A stretch of 31,838 nt of DNA from an uncultured Eubacteriales bacterium (lineage in GTDB: Bacteria; Bacillota; Clostridia; Oscillospirales; CAG-382): the NCBI GenBank assembly GCA_900551295.1, contig URVJ01000024.1, forward strand, positions 1 to 31,838. The letters run 5' to 3'. Position 1 is the first letter of the stretch, and each line of letters opens with the position of its first letter. Positions 7,800 through 16,867 of this stretch are shown here, in pieces. Below the pieces are notes generated by a model. That model had not been told where the DNA came from, ran no database searches, and saw only the letters and a program-made list of their open reading frames with translations. Both the position numbers and the translations under genes were made by a program.

Positions 7800-9275
7800 A
7801 TGGATATGTTTGCCGAAAAATTTGCAAAAGAGGGACTTACATTTGATGACGTGCTGCTTGTTCCGGCAAAGAGCGACGTCATGCCCAAAGCCATTGACCT
7901 TTCCACCGTACTCACAAAGAAGATAAAACTTCACATTCCGCTTATGACCGCGGCGATGGACACCGTAACCGAATCGAGAATGGCGATAGCCATGGCGCGC
8001 GAAGGTGGAATCGGCGTAATACACAAAAACATGACCGCAGAAAGACAGGCTGACGAGGTTCTTAAGGTAAAGCGCAGCGAATACGGCGTTATTTTCAATC
8101 CCTTTTCGCTCTCGCCGGACAATTACGTGTACGAGGCTGAGGCGCTCATGTCAAAGTACCGCATTTCTGGTGTTCCGATCTGCGACAAGGACAAAAAGCT
8201 TGTGGGCATCATCACCAACCGCGATATGCGCTTTTTAAAGGACTTCAACTGCAAGATCGGCGACGTCATGACCAAGGGCAAGCTTATTACTTCCCATGTC
8301 GGTACAACGCTCGATGAGGCGAAAGAGATACTTTGCGCGGCAAAGGTCGAAAAGCTTCCGATAGTTGACGAAAACGGCGTTCTCTGCGGACTCATCACGA
8401 CAAAGGACATACTCAAAGCCGAAACATATCCGAATTCCGCAAAGGACTCCAAGGGCAGACTTTTATGCGCCGCCGCAATAGGCGTAACCAACGACGTGCT
8501 CGACAGAGCAAAGCTGCTGCTTGACGCAGGCGCCGACGCGCTTGTACTGGATTCCGCGCACGGACATTCAAAGAACATACTCTCATGTGTTGAAAAAGTC
8601 AAGAACGCATTTCCCGACGCGCAGCTTATTGCCGGAAACATAGCTACCGCAGAGGCAGCCCACGATCTTATAGCCGCAGGCGCCGACGCCGTAAAGGTCG
8701 GTATAGGCCCCGGTTCTATTTGTACGACTCGTGTTGTCGCAGGTATAGGCGTTCCGCAGATTACCGCAGTTTATGACTGCGCGTGCGAAGCCGCAAAGAC
8801 CGGCACTCCCGTTATCGCCGACGGCGGTATTAAATACAGCGGCGACATTACAAAGGCTATCGCAGCGGGCGGAGATGTAGTCATGGTAGGTTCGCTTGTC
8901 GCAGGCTGTGAGGAAAGCCCCGGAGAAACCGAAATATATCAGGGCAGAAAGTTCAAGGTTTACCGCGGCATGGGCTCCCTCGCCGCTATGGAACACGGAT
9001 CTAAGGACAGATATTTCCAGGCGGATCAGAAAAAGCTCGTTCCCGAAGGCGTCGAAGGCCGTGTGCCTTATAAGGGAACTCTCGCCGAAACCGTGTTCCA
9101 GCTTATGGGCGGTCTCAGAAGCGGTATGGGCTATTGCGGCGCTCATGATGTTCCGCACCTTAAGTCCGACGCTAAGTTCGTCCGTATCACGGGCGCAGGT
9201 CTCCGTGAATCTCATCCTCATGATATCTATATCACTAAAGAGGCTCCCAATTACAGCGCTCACCACGAAGGCTAA
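7800..9275 (+). CDS. guaB: Inosine-5'-monophosphate dehydrogenase
   Basis: 491 aa, full length for the family. It oxidises IMP to XMP with NAD+, the committed step to GMP. The TIM-barrel start LTFDDVLLVPA is at 13-23; two CBS domains interrupt the barrel (about 97-150 and 155-212, with the typical VGIITNRD and CGLITTKDI ends). The catalytic loop GIGPGSICTTR carries Cys308, and the flap has YRGMGSLAAM. A weak AGAGG lies 14 nt before the ATG at 7800; a second in-frame ATG at 7806 is an alternative start. It is monocistronic by appearance: own promoter upstream, repeat copy C directly downstream. Confidence 0.98.
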   Translation: MDMFAEKFAKEGLTFDDVLLVPAKSDVMPKAIDLSTVLTKKIKLHIPLMTAAMDTVTESRMAIAMAREGGIGVIHKNMTAERQADEVLKVKRSEYGVIFNPFSLSPDNYVYEAEALMSKYRISGVPICDKDKKLVGIITNRDMRFLKDFNCKIGDVMTKGKLITSHVGTTLDEAKEILCAAKVEKLPIVDENGVLCGLITTKDILKAETYPNSAKDSKGRLLCAAAIGVTNDVLDRAKLLLDAGADALVLDSAHGHSKNILSCVEKVKNAFPDAQLIAGNIATAEAAHDLIAAGADAVKVGIGPGSICTTRVVAGIGVPQITAVYDCACEAAKTGTPVIADGGIKYSGDITKAIAAGGDVVMVGSLVAGCEESPGETEIYQGRKFKVYRGMGSLAAMEHGSKDRYFQADQKKLVPEGVEGRVPYKGTLAETVFQLMGGLRSGMGYCGAHDVPHLKSDAKFVRITGAGLRESHPHDIYITKEAPNYSAHHEG

Positions 9276-9284
9276 TGGAAAGTA

Positions 9285-9955
9285 CGCGCCGAAGAGTACG
9301 CGCTGAAGGTTACGCGCTTTCTTTTTAAAAAGAAAGCTGCAAAGAAAACGGTAGCCCCTAATTTAGAAAAGAATTCCGGGATACTCTCTGCCGCCGGCTT
9401 ATTCCGTCCGCAGTCAAACAGCAGGACTGCGGACTAAGATATAAATAAGGTGCCGAAGTAAACTATGGAAATTCAGTACAAATGGTTGCTTTGAAAAGTG
9501 AAATAATTACGCACCCACGAAACAACAAACTAAAATCTGTAAAAGTCATCTCGCGCAAGCGAGCCGGGCAAAAAAGTTTGTCCTGTTGACTGCATAATAA
9601 CGCATAAGAATTGCATATTTGAGCCTTAAATATAGTTTACGCAGACCGCAACGTGACATGACGTAAAACTCGGTATTATGTCAACCAAATTGCGTTCGGA
9701 AACCAACCCCATCGAGCAGCGCGGAGCGTCTGCGAGCGAAGATAGAGAATTTCGGAGGTGCAAGGAGACTTTACCGACAATAGTTTGATGTGTGGAGAAA
9801 GAAGCCACGCTTTCGCGGCGGCGACTGAGCCGCGAACGGTTTATCCTCGTAGGAGGACTTTTCGACTGCTTTTCTCCGTAGAAAAGCGTCAGTATAGAGT
9901 TGCACATGGCAGTGGATAACCCGTTTCCGCCCAAACCAAGCTACACTCCCCCAAT
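9285..9955 (+). repeat. Copy C of the composite repeat, full length
   Basis: Fills the 705-bp gap between guaB and the next gene; no credible gene inside. Module order: AGTACGCG repeated about three times; AT palindrome (9317-9336); AGCCCCTAATTT; CCGCCGGCTTAT; 10-bp perfect hairpin GTCCGCAGTC/GACTGCGGAC (9406-9434, 9-nt loop); GGTGCCGAAGTAAACTATGG; hairpin CTCGC-GCAA-GCGAG (9550-9563); TCCTGTTGACTG; TTTACGCAGACCGCA.CGTGACATG; ACCAACCCCATCGAGCAG; GC-rich hairpin (9813-9835); GTAGGAGGACTTTT; hairpin CTTTTCT-CCGT-AGAAAAG (9869-9886); CACATGGCAGT; CCGTTTCCGCCCAAACC. The same order is seen in copy F. Confidence 0.85.
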
Positions 9956-9980
9956 GTAGAAGAAAGGAGCTAGAACACAC

Positions 9981-11351
9981 ATGAAAAAATACCTTAAAAA
10001 AATACTTTCCGTCCTGTGCTCTGCCCTTGTTCTCTGCGTAAATTTCACGTCCTACGCGTCCTATAACGATGAACGCTTTGAGATATACGTCAATATGAAT
10101 AATAAGGTCACAAATTCGTATGTCGTGCCTAATCTCTATCGTCAGGACGCTGCATATACCTATGTAAAAAGCTTTCCTCTCGTAGTAAGCGGCGGCGTGG
10201 AATATGTCCCTATAACAGAATTCTCGCTCTTTTACTATATAACCGTAACGTATAGTAAAATCAATGATAATTTCTATATGACAAATACAAAAACCGGTTC
10301 GTATCTGTCTTTCGACGTCGAAAATAATATAGCCGAGTCAAATGACGGCGTCATAACCTCCATGAAAACCAAGCTGTATTATAAGACAAGATATGTCCCG
10401 GCACGCGACGTTGCTGATATTCTCGGACTTGAGTGCGAAAGTTATGACGATAACTCGTCGGGTATATACGCTTTCCGCGTAAAGGATTCAAGAGCCGAAC
10501 TTTCGTTTGACGCCCTGCTTGAAAAGTATATCCCGCCGAAAAAACGCGAACGTCCCGATATACCTCTGCCCGAAATTAAAGATCCCGACGACGATAAAAA
10601 TAATCCCGACGGTAATGATAATAAGGGTAACGCCTCCGATAACCCGGACGGTTCAAATTCCGATACCGGAAAACAAGATCCCGATAACAGTAAAAATAAT
10701 CCGCAGCCCGAACCTGAAGATCCGTATAAGGATATAGCTCCGAGACAGATGTTCTTCGTTTATACGGATTTTAACGCCGATTGCGCTTCCGATATTGTAA
10801 AACGGTTCTCGTCGTATTCGGAAAACTGTACCTTTGCGCTGACGGAACAGAATATAAAGGATAATCCCGATTTTGTACGGCTCGCAGCGGTAAACGGCGA
10901 CGGTATCGCACTTGCGGCAGACGATGTTAATACCGACGGTACGATAACGGATTCAAAACAGCTTGCAAATGAGCTTGCGGATAAATACGATAAAGCAAAT
11001 GACGCGCTGTACGCCGCACTTAAACAAAAAATAAGACTGTGCGTTGTTCCCGACGGGGTTCTGACAGCGGCGGATAACGCAGATACACTGTATAATGAGC
11101 TTAAAGCGCGCGGATATGCCGCGGTAAAGTTCAACTGCACATCTCCCGAAAATTATAACAGAGCCTATAACGTGCTTTCTTCGGTAAGACGTGTAATAAC
11201 GTCGTATTTCCCGAAAAATGCCGCGCAGAAACCGGTTCTGAAACTCAGCATGAGCGATAACAGCGCATATTATACCGGTCTTGTTCTCGGATTTATGAAT
11301 GATTACGAGCAGTTTACGACCGGTATACCCGATGAAACAATGTTCGGATGA
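9981..11351 (+). CDS. Secreted protein with a copper-amine-oxidase-N-like domain and a degenerate deacetylase-like domain
   Basis: 456 aa. Signal peptide at 1-26 (MKKYLKKILSVLCSALVLC..., cleavage near YAS). Residues about 35-175 resemble the copper amine oxidase N-terminal-like (stalk) domain: paired beta units, with a YVPARDVADILGLE helix-turn typical of that fold. A low-complexity Asp/Asn/Pro/Lys linker spans about 190-250. The C-terminal ~200 residues loosely follow a polysaccharide deacetylase (NodB) layout (FFVYTDF at the place of TFDDGP, then NPDFVRLAAVNGDGIALA at the place of the GHEIGNH strand), but the metal-binding Asp-Asp and His-x3-His are absent, so it is probably not an enzyme. 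AAAGGAG precedes the ATG. It stands 28 bp before the response regulator and may share its transcript. Confidence 0.7.
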   Translation: MKKYLKKILSVLCSALVLCVNFTSYASYNDERFEIYVNMNNKVTNSYVVPNLYRQDAAYTYVKSFPLVVSGGVEYVPITEFSLFYYITVTYSKINDNFYMTNTKTGSYLSFDVENNIAESNDGVITSMKTKLYYKTRYVPARDVADILGLECESYDDNSSGIYAFRVKDSRAELSFDALLEKYIPPKKRERPDIPLPEIKDPDDDKNNPDGNDNKGNASDNPDGSNSDTGKQDPDNSKNNPQPEPEDPYKDIAPRQMFFVYTDFNADCASDIVKRFSSYSENCTFALTEQNIKDNPDFVRLAAVNGDGIALAADDVNTDGTITDSKQLANELADKYDKANDALYAALKQKIRLCVVPDGVLTAADNADTLYNELKARGYAAVKFNCTSPENYNRAYNVLSSVRRVITSYFPKNAAQKPVLKLSMSDNSAYYTGLVLGFMNDYEQFTTGIPDETMFG

Positions 11352-11379
11352 AATACCCGAAAGGAGCTTTTGAATAAAA

Positions 11380-12096
11380 GTGGAACAGAGAAAAAAACGT
11401 ATTCTTATCGTCGAAGATGAGAGAGATATATCGGAAATTCTCATGTATAATATAAAAAAGCAGGGGTTCGACGCCGACGCCGCATTTGACGGCGAAAAGG
11501 GACTTGCTCTTGCGCTTTCGGGCAGCTATGACCTAATATTGCTGGACGTAATGCTACCGAAAATGGACGGTTTTGAAATATGCCGCAGAGTGCGTATGCG
11601 CCTTGATACGCCGATAATCATGCTTACGGCGAGAGAAGAAGAAAACGATAAAATAATGGGACTAGATCTCGGCGCCGACGATTATATGACAAAGCCTTTC
11701 AGCCTCGGCGAGCTTACGTCAAGAATAAAAGCAAATATAAGAAGATATTCCGGCGAGGCGGTAGTGCGCAATACCGAAGATTCCGATGAAGATAAAATTA
11801 TAAAAATAGAAGATCTCGAAATAGATACCTCAAGCTTTTCGGTAAAGAAAGGCGGCCGCGAGATTTCCCTCTCAAAGCAGCAGTATGAGCTTTTGCTGTT
11901 TCTGGCAAAAAACCGCGGCAAGAAGTTCAGACAGGAAGTTCTTCTGGAGCAGGTATGGGGATATGACGACGGATTTTACGGCGATGTCAGAACAGTTGAC
12001 GTAACCGTTGCAAGGCTCAGAAAGCAGATAGAGGATAACCCGTCCGAACCAAAGATAATCAAGAATAAACGCGGTCTCGGCTACTATATCGACTGA
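11380..12096 (+). CDS. OmpR/PhoP-family response regulator
   Basis: 238 aa. Receiver domain with acidic pair E12-D13, phosphoacceptor D56 (LILLDVMLP), T83 and K105 (YMTKPF); then an OmpR-type winged-helix DNA-binding domain, with KQQYELLLFLAKN and a recognition region near VDVTVARLRKQIE, ending in the usual KIIKNKRGLGYYI. The start is GTG at 11380; AAGGAG lies 13 nt upstream, longer than usual, but a stop codon just upstream leaves no better start. It is the cognate partner of the kinase 27 bp downstream. The regulated genes cannot be told from this window; a PhoP/WalR-like role is possible from the pairing with a PAS-containing kinase. Confidence 0.92.
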   Translation: MEQRKKRILIVEDERDISEILMYNIKKQGFDADAAFDGEKGLALALSGSYDLILLDVMLPKMDGFEICRRVRMRLDTPIIMLTAREEENDKIMGLDLGADDYMTKPFSLGELTSRIKANIRRYSGEAVVRNTEDSDEDKIIKIEDLEIDTSSFSVKKGGREISLSKQQYELLLFLAKNRGKKFRQEVLLEQVWGYDDGFYGDVRTVDVTVARLRKQIEDNPSEPKIIKNKRGLGYYID

Positions 12097-12123
12097 AAAT
12101 AAATCGGATAAGAGAAGTAAAAA

Positions 12124-13923
12124 ATGTACAAGACTTTAAATTCAAAGCTCGTGCTGATCTTCATAGTGTTTATAATTTCGGTAATGGCGACGGTGGGAAT
12201 ATTTCTCATGAACAGCGTTTTCAGCTTTTATACCGACGAATTCGTGTCGCAGGTAGACGAAGGCTTTTCCGACACCGTTGTAAAACAACTTACCGACGCT
12301 TTGCAGTACGACGATTTCGCAAGCTCCCAGAATAAACTGCTCGGCGCATACGCAAACGTGTTCGGCTTTGATTCGGGCAGAAGCTATTATATACTTGACG
12401 AAAACGCAAAAGTGCTTGCAAGCTCCGATCCCGACGCAAAAGACCTCGAAATAACACAAAACCTTATCTCCGCAATGAACGGTACGGACGGCAAAAAGCA
12501 GTCCTACGGCGCGGATTTTCTCGACTACGCAAGAGTGGTGAGCGACGGAGACCGTTCGTGCATAATATATGTAAAGGACGATCTTTCAGAGATGAGAAAG
12601 CTGTCCTTCATGCAGTTTTCCATAATCATACAGTCGCTTATAGTCGGACTTGTAATCGCGCTTGTAATGTCGTTCTTTCTCGCAAAGGCTATTACAAATC
12701 CGATAAAAAGCATTACCGGCGGTACTTTGAAAATTGCCTCGGGCGACTATTCCTACCGCATAACCTCGCGTTCGCGCGACGAGATAGGCATACTGTCAAA
12801 TAACTTCAATTCCATGGCTCAGGTTATTGAGAACACTCTCGACGAGGTTTCGGGAGAGCGCGAAAAGCTCAAAAACGTCTTTAACCGACTTAATGCGGGA
12901 GTCGCCGCATTTGACGAAAACGGCAGCCTTATGCATATAAATCCGAGCGCTCTTTCAATGCTCTCACTTCCCGAAAATAACGCGCCGACTTTCAATGAGC
13001 TGACCGCGGCTCTCGGTACTCCCGAGGTTTCCATGCAGACGCTTAAAAACATAGGCAGTATTCATATAGACGAAAAGACGCTGTGCGATATTAAGACAAG
13101 AGAACTTGTGGTAAGCATAGATTTCGGCGTGTTCGGATATGACGGCGCGGCAAAGTCGGGCTTTATCGTCGTGTTCCAGAATATAACAGAAACGGCGCTG
13201 CTTGAAAAGAACAGACGCGAGTTTATCGCAAATGTGTCGCATGAGCTGCGCACGCCTCTCACAAGCGTAAAGGGCGCGACCGAAACCGTGCTTGAAGACG
13301 ACGAAATGCCCGAAAACATAAGAAAGCACTTTCTGAATATAGTAATTAACGAATCCGACAGAATGACAAGAATAGTCCAGGATCTGCTTGTGCTCTCAAG
13401 GCTCGATAACCGCCGTATGTCGTGGAAACCGCATAAATTCGACCTGTACGACGCAATGAACCAGATGTGTACCGCTCTTCGTGCCGAGGCTCAGACACAC
13501 TCGCATACGCTTGAATTTGTAACGCAGGAGGGCGAGCCTATGCCCATCTTTGCCGATAAGGAAAGAATCGAACAGGTAATTACAAATATAATCGGAAACG
13601 CAATAAAGTACACTCCCGACGGAGGAAAAATAACCGCGTCGCTCGAATACGACGAAAAACAGAGATATAAGATAACCGTAACTGATACCGGAGTCGGAAT
13701 TTCAAAAGAGGATATTCCGCACCTGTTTGAAAGATTTTACAGAGTCGATAAATCGCGTTCGACCGACGCAGGCGGCACAGGACTCGGACTTTCCATAGCA
13801 AAGGACATAGTGGACGCACATAACGGCAGCATATCCGTAAGCAGCGAACCCGGAAAAGGCACAGACGTAACCATAATCCTGCCCAAAGATACGAGAGTCG
13901 GTGAGGATAATGGCGAAAAATAA
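12124..13923 (+). CDS. PhoR/WalK-type membrane sensor histidine kinase
   Basis: 599 aa. Membrane segment 1 (about 9-30), extracellular sensor (about 31-163), membrane segment 2 (about 165-187), HAMP domain (about 188-240), PAS-like domain (about 250-358, NAGVAAFDENGSLMHINPSA), HisKA with phosphorylated H373 (ANVSHELRTP), and HATPase with N box NIIGNAIKY (about 488-496), G1 DTGVGI (521-526), F box FERFYR and G2 GGTGLGLS. All catalytic motifs are intact. It starts 27 bp after the response regulator, and its last 14 bases overlap the start of yraN, so the genes are translationally linked. Confidence 0.94.
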   Translation: MYKTLNSKLVLIFIVFIISVMATVGIFLMNSVFSFYTDEFVSQVDEGFSDTVVKQLTDALQYDDFASSQNKLLGAYANVFGFDSGRSYYILDENAKVLASSDPDAKDLEITQNLISAMNGTDGKKQSYGADFLDYARVVSDGDRSCIIYVKDDLSEMRKLSFMQFSIIIQSLIVGLVIALVMSFFLAKAITNPIKSITGGTLKIASGDYSYRITSRSRDEIGILSNNFNSMAQVIENTLDEVSGEREKLKNVFNRLNAGVAAFDENGSLMHINPSALSMLSLPENNAPTFNELTAALGTPEVSMQTLKNIGSIHIDEKTLCDIKTRELVVSIDFGVFGYDGAAKSGFIVVFQNITETALLEKNRREFIANVSHELRTPLTSVKGATETVLEDDEMPENIRKHFLNIVINESDRMTRIVQDLLVLSRLDNRRMSWKPHKFDLYDAMNQMCTALRAEAQTHSHTLEFVTQEGEPMPIFADKERIEQVITNIIGNAIKYTPDGGKITASLEYDEKQRYKITVTDTGVGISKEDIPHLFERFYRVDKSRSTDAGGTGLGLSIAKDIVDAHNGSISVSSEPGKGTDVTIILPKDTRVGEDNGEK

Positions 13924-14308
13924 CAACGGCGCGGAAAGTACGCGCTCGGCAGGCTCCTACGGCGAAGACCTTGCGTCAAAAGAACTGCAAAGATTGGGGT
14001 ATACCGTAATATGCAGAAATTATACCTGCCGCGGCGGTGAGATAGATATAATCGCGTCAAAGGGTGAATATCTTTTCTTTGCCGAGGTAAAAATGAGAAA
14101 ACAGGGTACCGGAGACAATGCCGCAGAAGCTGTGGATAAAATAAAGGCGCAAAGAATAAGAACCGCGTGCCGAAACTTTATGAATGAGTACCGCGACAAT
14201 CCGCTTATAGAAAACCTTGTTCCGAATGCAATGATAATCGAAGTGTATACCGGCAAAGAAACAAAAATCCATATTCTTGCCTGTCCGGGACTTCTGTCAG
14301 AAAGCTGA
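13910..14308 (+). CDS. YraN/UPF0102 family nuclease-like protein
   Basis: 132 aa from ATG 13910; a GTG three codons upstream is also in frame, but GTGAGG then serves as the ribosome site. Conserved family signature: GEDLASKELQRLGYTVICRNY, then RGGEIDIIA and FFAEVKMR, which form the PD-(D/E)xK-like acidic core (E-D...E-x-K), followed by AVDKIKAQRIRTA. The family is widespread, often beside rnhB or rsmI, and its cellular job is uncertain; a role in DNA processing is suggested by the fold. It overlaps the end of the histidine kinase gene and precedes the dipeptidase gene by 32 bp. Confidence 0.93.
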   Translation: MAKNNNGAESTRSAGSYGEDLASKELQRLGYTVICRNYTCRGGEIDIIASKGEYLFFAEVKMRKQGTGDNAAEAVDKIKAQRIRTACRNFMNEYRDNPLIENLVPNAMIIEVYTGKETKIHILACPGLLSES

Positions 14309-14340
14309 AAAATATATTTTCCGTAAGGAGAACAGTCATC

Positions 14341-15285
14341 ATGGATTATTTTGACCTTCACTGCGACACGGCTTACGAGCTGTATCACAAAAAGGCTGAT
14401 CTTTATTCAAACAACCTTGCCGTGTCGATAGAAAACTATTCGGGTTATGACCGCAAGGCGCAGATCTTTGCCGTATGGTGCGACAAAGACAAGACCGACG
14501 ACGAATGTTATCTCGATTTTCTTCACATATCCTCGGAATTCAAAGAACAGATAAAGAAATATTCGGATCATATAACGCTTTGCACAGACAGCGCATCTCT
14601 TACAGACCCAGAGGATAAAAGATTAAAGGCAATACTTTCCGTCGAGGACGCAAGACTTGTCGGAAACGATATTTCAAGGCTTGAAAAAATGTACGCCGCA
14701 GGTGTAAGGCTCATAACTCTCGGCTGGGGAGGAAACAGCGTTATCTGCGGCTCTCACGATACGGACGACGGACTTACGAAATTCGGGTTTGAAGTTATGC
14801 GCGAGTGCGAAAACCTCGGAATTATCGTTGACGTGTCGCATCTTTCGGAAAAAAGCTTCTGGGACGTTGCTGGAAAAGCGCAAAAGCCGTTCTGCGCGAC
14901 GCATTCAAATTCCGCAATGCTCTGCCGCCATCGCAGAAACCTGTCGGACACTCAGGCAAGAACCGTCGCGGCTTCGGGCGGAGTCGTGGGCATAAGCTTT
15001 GTGGGAGAACATCTTTCGGCATCGCTCTCTCCTTCGTCAAGCAGTGAAAACGAGGTTTATGAGGCAGTCGCAAGCCACATAGAGCATTTTCTTGCAGTAA
15101 TACCCGAAAACGTCTGCATAGGCTCGGATTTTGACGGCACCGCACCTCTTGCCGGACTTGAAAACGCATCTCACGCGCAAGACCTCGCAAAGGCTCTCAT
15201 CAACCGCGGCTGTGCGGAAAGCACGGTAAAACGGCTGTTTTTTGAAAACGCATATAATTTTTTTTCAAAATTGCTTGAAAATTAA
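14341..15285 (+). CDS. Membrane dipeptidase family (peptidase M19)
   Basis: 314 aa, a little shorter than the mammalian renal dipeptidase. TIM-barrel dinuclear zinc hydrolase. Ligand motifs visible: DLHCDT (H7, D9), LSVEDARLV (bridging Glu), VDVSHLSE, ATHSNS, and IGSDFDG near the C-terminus. There is no signal peptide, so it is probably cytoplasmic and hydrolyses dipeptides (family members also act on D-amino-acid or cell-wall dipeptides). AAGGAG lies 10 nt before the ATG. It ends the probable operon that begins with the secreted protein at 9981; thrC has its own promoter. Confidence 0.93.
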   Translation: MDYFDLHCDTAYELYHKKADLYSNNLAVSIENYSGYDRKAQIFAVWCDKDKTDDECYLDFLHISSEFKEQIKKYSDHITLCTDSASLTDPEDKRLKAILSVEDARLVGNDISRLEKMYAAGVRLITLGWGGNSVICGSHDTDDGLTKFGFEVMRECENLGIIVDVSHLSEKSFWDVAGKAQKPFCATHSNSAMLCRHRRNLSDTQARTVAASGGVVGISFVGEHLSASLSPSSSSENEVYEAVASHIEHFLAVIPENVCIGSDFDGTAPLAGLENASHAQDLAKALINRGCAESTVKRLFFENAYNFFSKLLEN

Positions 15286-15306
15286 CACAGTTTTATATTT
15301 ATATTC

Positions 15307-15335
15307 TTGCAACCGTATAAGAATTGTTGTAAAAT
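15307..15335 (+). promoter_or_regulatory. Sigma-A promoter of thrC
   Basis: TTGCAA (15307-15312), 17 bp, TAAAAT (15330-15335), giving a leader of roughly 40 nt. No T-box or attenuator-like structure fits in this leader. Confidence 0.65.
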
Positions 15336-15383
15336 AATTCAAAACATACCTCCCGGTGACGTATGGGAAAGGAAACATAAAAA

Positions 15384-16862
15384 ATGAACTATTACAGCAC
15401 GCGCGATCTTAACAGAACAAAGCCTCTCACTTCCGCAGAGGCAATAAAGAAAGGTCTTGCCGACGACGGAGGACTTTACTTACCCGAAAGCATACCGCAG
15501 ATAGACCTCGATTTTATAAAGAGCCTATCCTCTCTTTCATACAGCGAGAGGGCGGCAAAAATATTATCGCTTTATCTTACGGACTACACCTATGACGAAC
15601 TTCTCGACTGCGCAAAGGGCGCATATGAAAGCGGATTTGACGGATATGCCGCGCCCGTGAGCATGCTTATAGGAGACGATCTGCGCGTACTTGAGCTGTG
15701 GCACGGTCCTACCTGTGCGTTTAAGGACATGGCTCTCCAGATAATGCCTCGACTTCTTTCTCTCGCACTCAAAAAGACGGGCGAAAAGCGCACCGCGCTG
15801 ATACTTGTCGCAACAAGCGGAGACACCGGAAAGGCGGCGCTCGAGGGTTACAAGGACATTGACGGCATAAAGATAACGGTATTTTATCCCGAAGACGGCG
15901 TAAGCCGTATGCAGAAGCTCCAGATGACGACCCAGGAGGGTTCAAACGTAAAGGTATGCGCGATAAAGGGCAACTTTGACGACGCACAGACAGGCGTAAA
16001 GAAGATATTCTCGTCTGAGAGCATAAGAAAAGAACTTGACGAAAAGGGAATATTCCTCTCCAGCGCAAACTCCATAAACTGGGGCAGACTTGCGCCGCAG
16101 ATAGTATATTACATTTCGGCATACGCGGATCTTGTCGAGCAGGGCGACATAAAGCTCGGCGAGCAGGTTGACATAACCGTTCCGACCGGAAACTTCGGCA
16201 ATATATTCGCAGCCTTTCTCGCAAAGCGCATGGGACTTCCCGTAGGACGTTTTATCTGCGCATCCAACAGCAACAACATACTTACGGACTTTCTCACCAC
16301 CGGAACATACGACAGAAACCGCAAATTTTACACGACGATCTCTCCGTCCATGGACATACTCATTTCGTCAAATCTTGAAAGACTGCTTTATTTCACTGCG
16401 GGCGCGCAAAAGGTATGCGAATACATGAAATCTCTTTCGGAAACGGGAAAATACACGGTTGACGCCGAAGTATTCGACGCGATAAAGTCAGATTTCAGCG
16501 CATATTACTGCACCGAAGAAAACTGCAAAAAGACAATATCCGACGTATTCGGAAAATACTCGTATCTTATAGATCCTCACACTGCCGTTGCTGTGTATGC
16601 GGCGCACAGATTTGTCGAGGAGAACCGCACCGGAAGAAAGAACATAGTAGCGTCAACCGCAAGCCCCTACAAGTTTGCAATCGACGTACTCAAAGCGCTC
16701 GGACAGACTGCTCCCGAAAACGATTTTGACGTACTGAAGGCACTTTCCGAATACAGCAAGACCGACATTCCCGCTCCTCTTGCGGCACTTTCAGGCAAGA
16801 CGGTGAGATTTACTCAGTCTATTGAAAAGAATCCGGAGGATCTTGCAAAGGCGATGCTGTGA
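15384..16862 (+). CDS. thrC: Threonine synthase
   Basis: 492 aa, a length typical of the longer bacterial/fungal class. It converts O-phosphohomoserine to threonine with PLP. N-terminal signature YYSTRDLNRTKPLTSAEAI and GLADDGGLYLP; PLP-binding Lys114 in HGPTCAFKDMALQ; ATSGDTGKAAL phosphate-binding loop; SANSINWGRLAPQIVYY; and VPTGNFGNIFAAFLAKRMGLP. Start ATG at 15384 after GGAAAGGAAA. Its stop is followed within 10 bp by the edge of repeat copy D, and the next gene is convergent. Confidence 0.97.
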   Translation: MNYYSTRDLNRTKPLTSAEAIKKGLADDGGLYLPESIPQIDLDFIKSLSSLSYSERAAKILSLYLTDYTYDELLDCAKGAYESGFDGYAAPVSMLIGDDLRVLELWHGPTCAFKDMALQIMPRLLSLALKKTGEKRTALILVATSGDTGKAALEGYKDIDGIKITVFYPEDGVSRMQKLQMTTQEGSNVKVCAIKGNFDDAQTGVKKIFSSESIRKELDEKGIFLSSANSINWGRLAPQIVYYISAYADLVEQGDIKLGEQVDITVPTGNFGNIFAAFLAKRMGLPVGRFICASNSNNILTDFLTTGTYDRNRKFYTTISPSMDILISSNLERLLYFTAGAQKVCEYMKSLSETGKYTVDAEVFDAIKSDFSAYYCTEENCKKTISDVFGKYSYLIDPHTAVAVYAAHRFVEENRTGRKNIVASTASPYKFAIDVLKALGQTAPENDFDVLKALSEYSKTDIPAPLAALSGKTVRFTQSIEKNPEDLAKAML

Positions 16863-16867
16863 GAACA

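Noticed and set aside
9317..9336. AT palindrome after guaB as a standard Rho-independent terminator (also 11, 5215, 23761)
   Set aside because: The stem is AT-rich and no T-run follows it (CTGCAAAG instead). A termination role is possible but not of the canonical type, so I kept it as a repeat module.
9586..9591. TTGACT in the conserved TCCTGTTGACTG module as a -35 box
   Set aside because: No acceptable -10 box lies 16-18 bp downstream in any of copies B, C, D or F.
9626..9934. 102-aa open frame on the minus strand inside repeat copy C
   Set aside because: It lies wholly in the repeat, the frame is not kept in copies D and F, and no ribosome site is present. It is likely a chance reading of the repeat.
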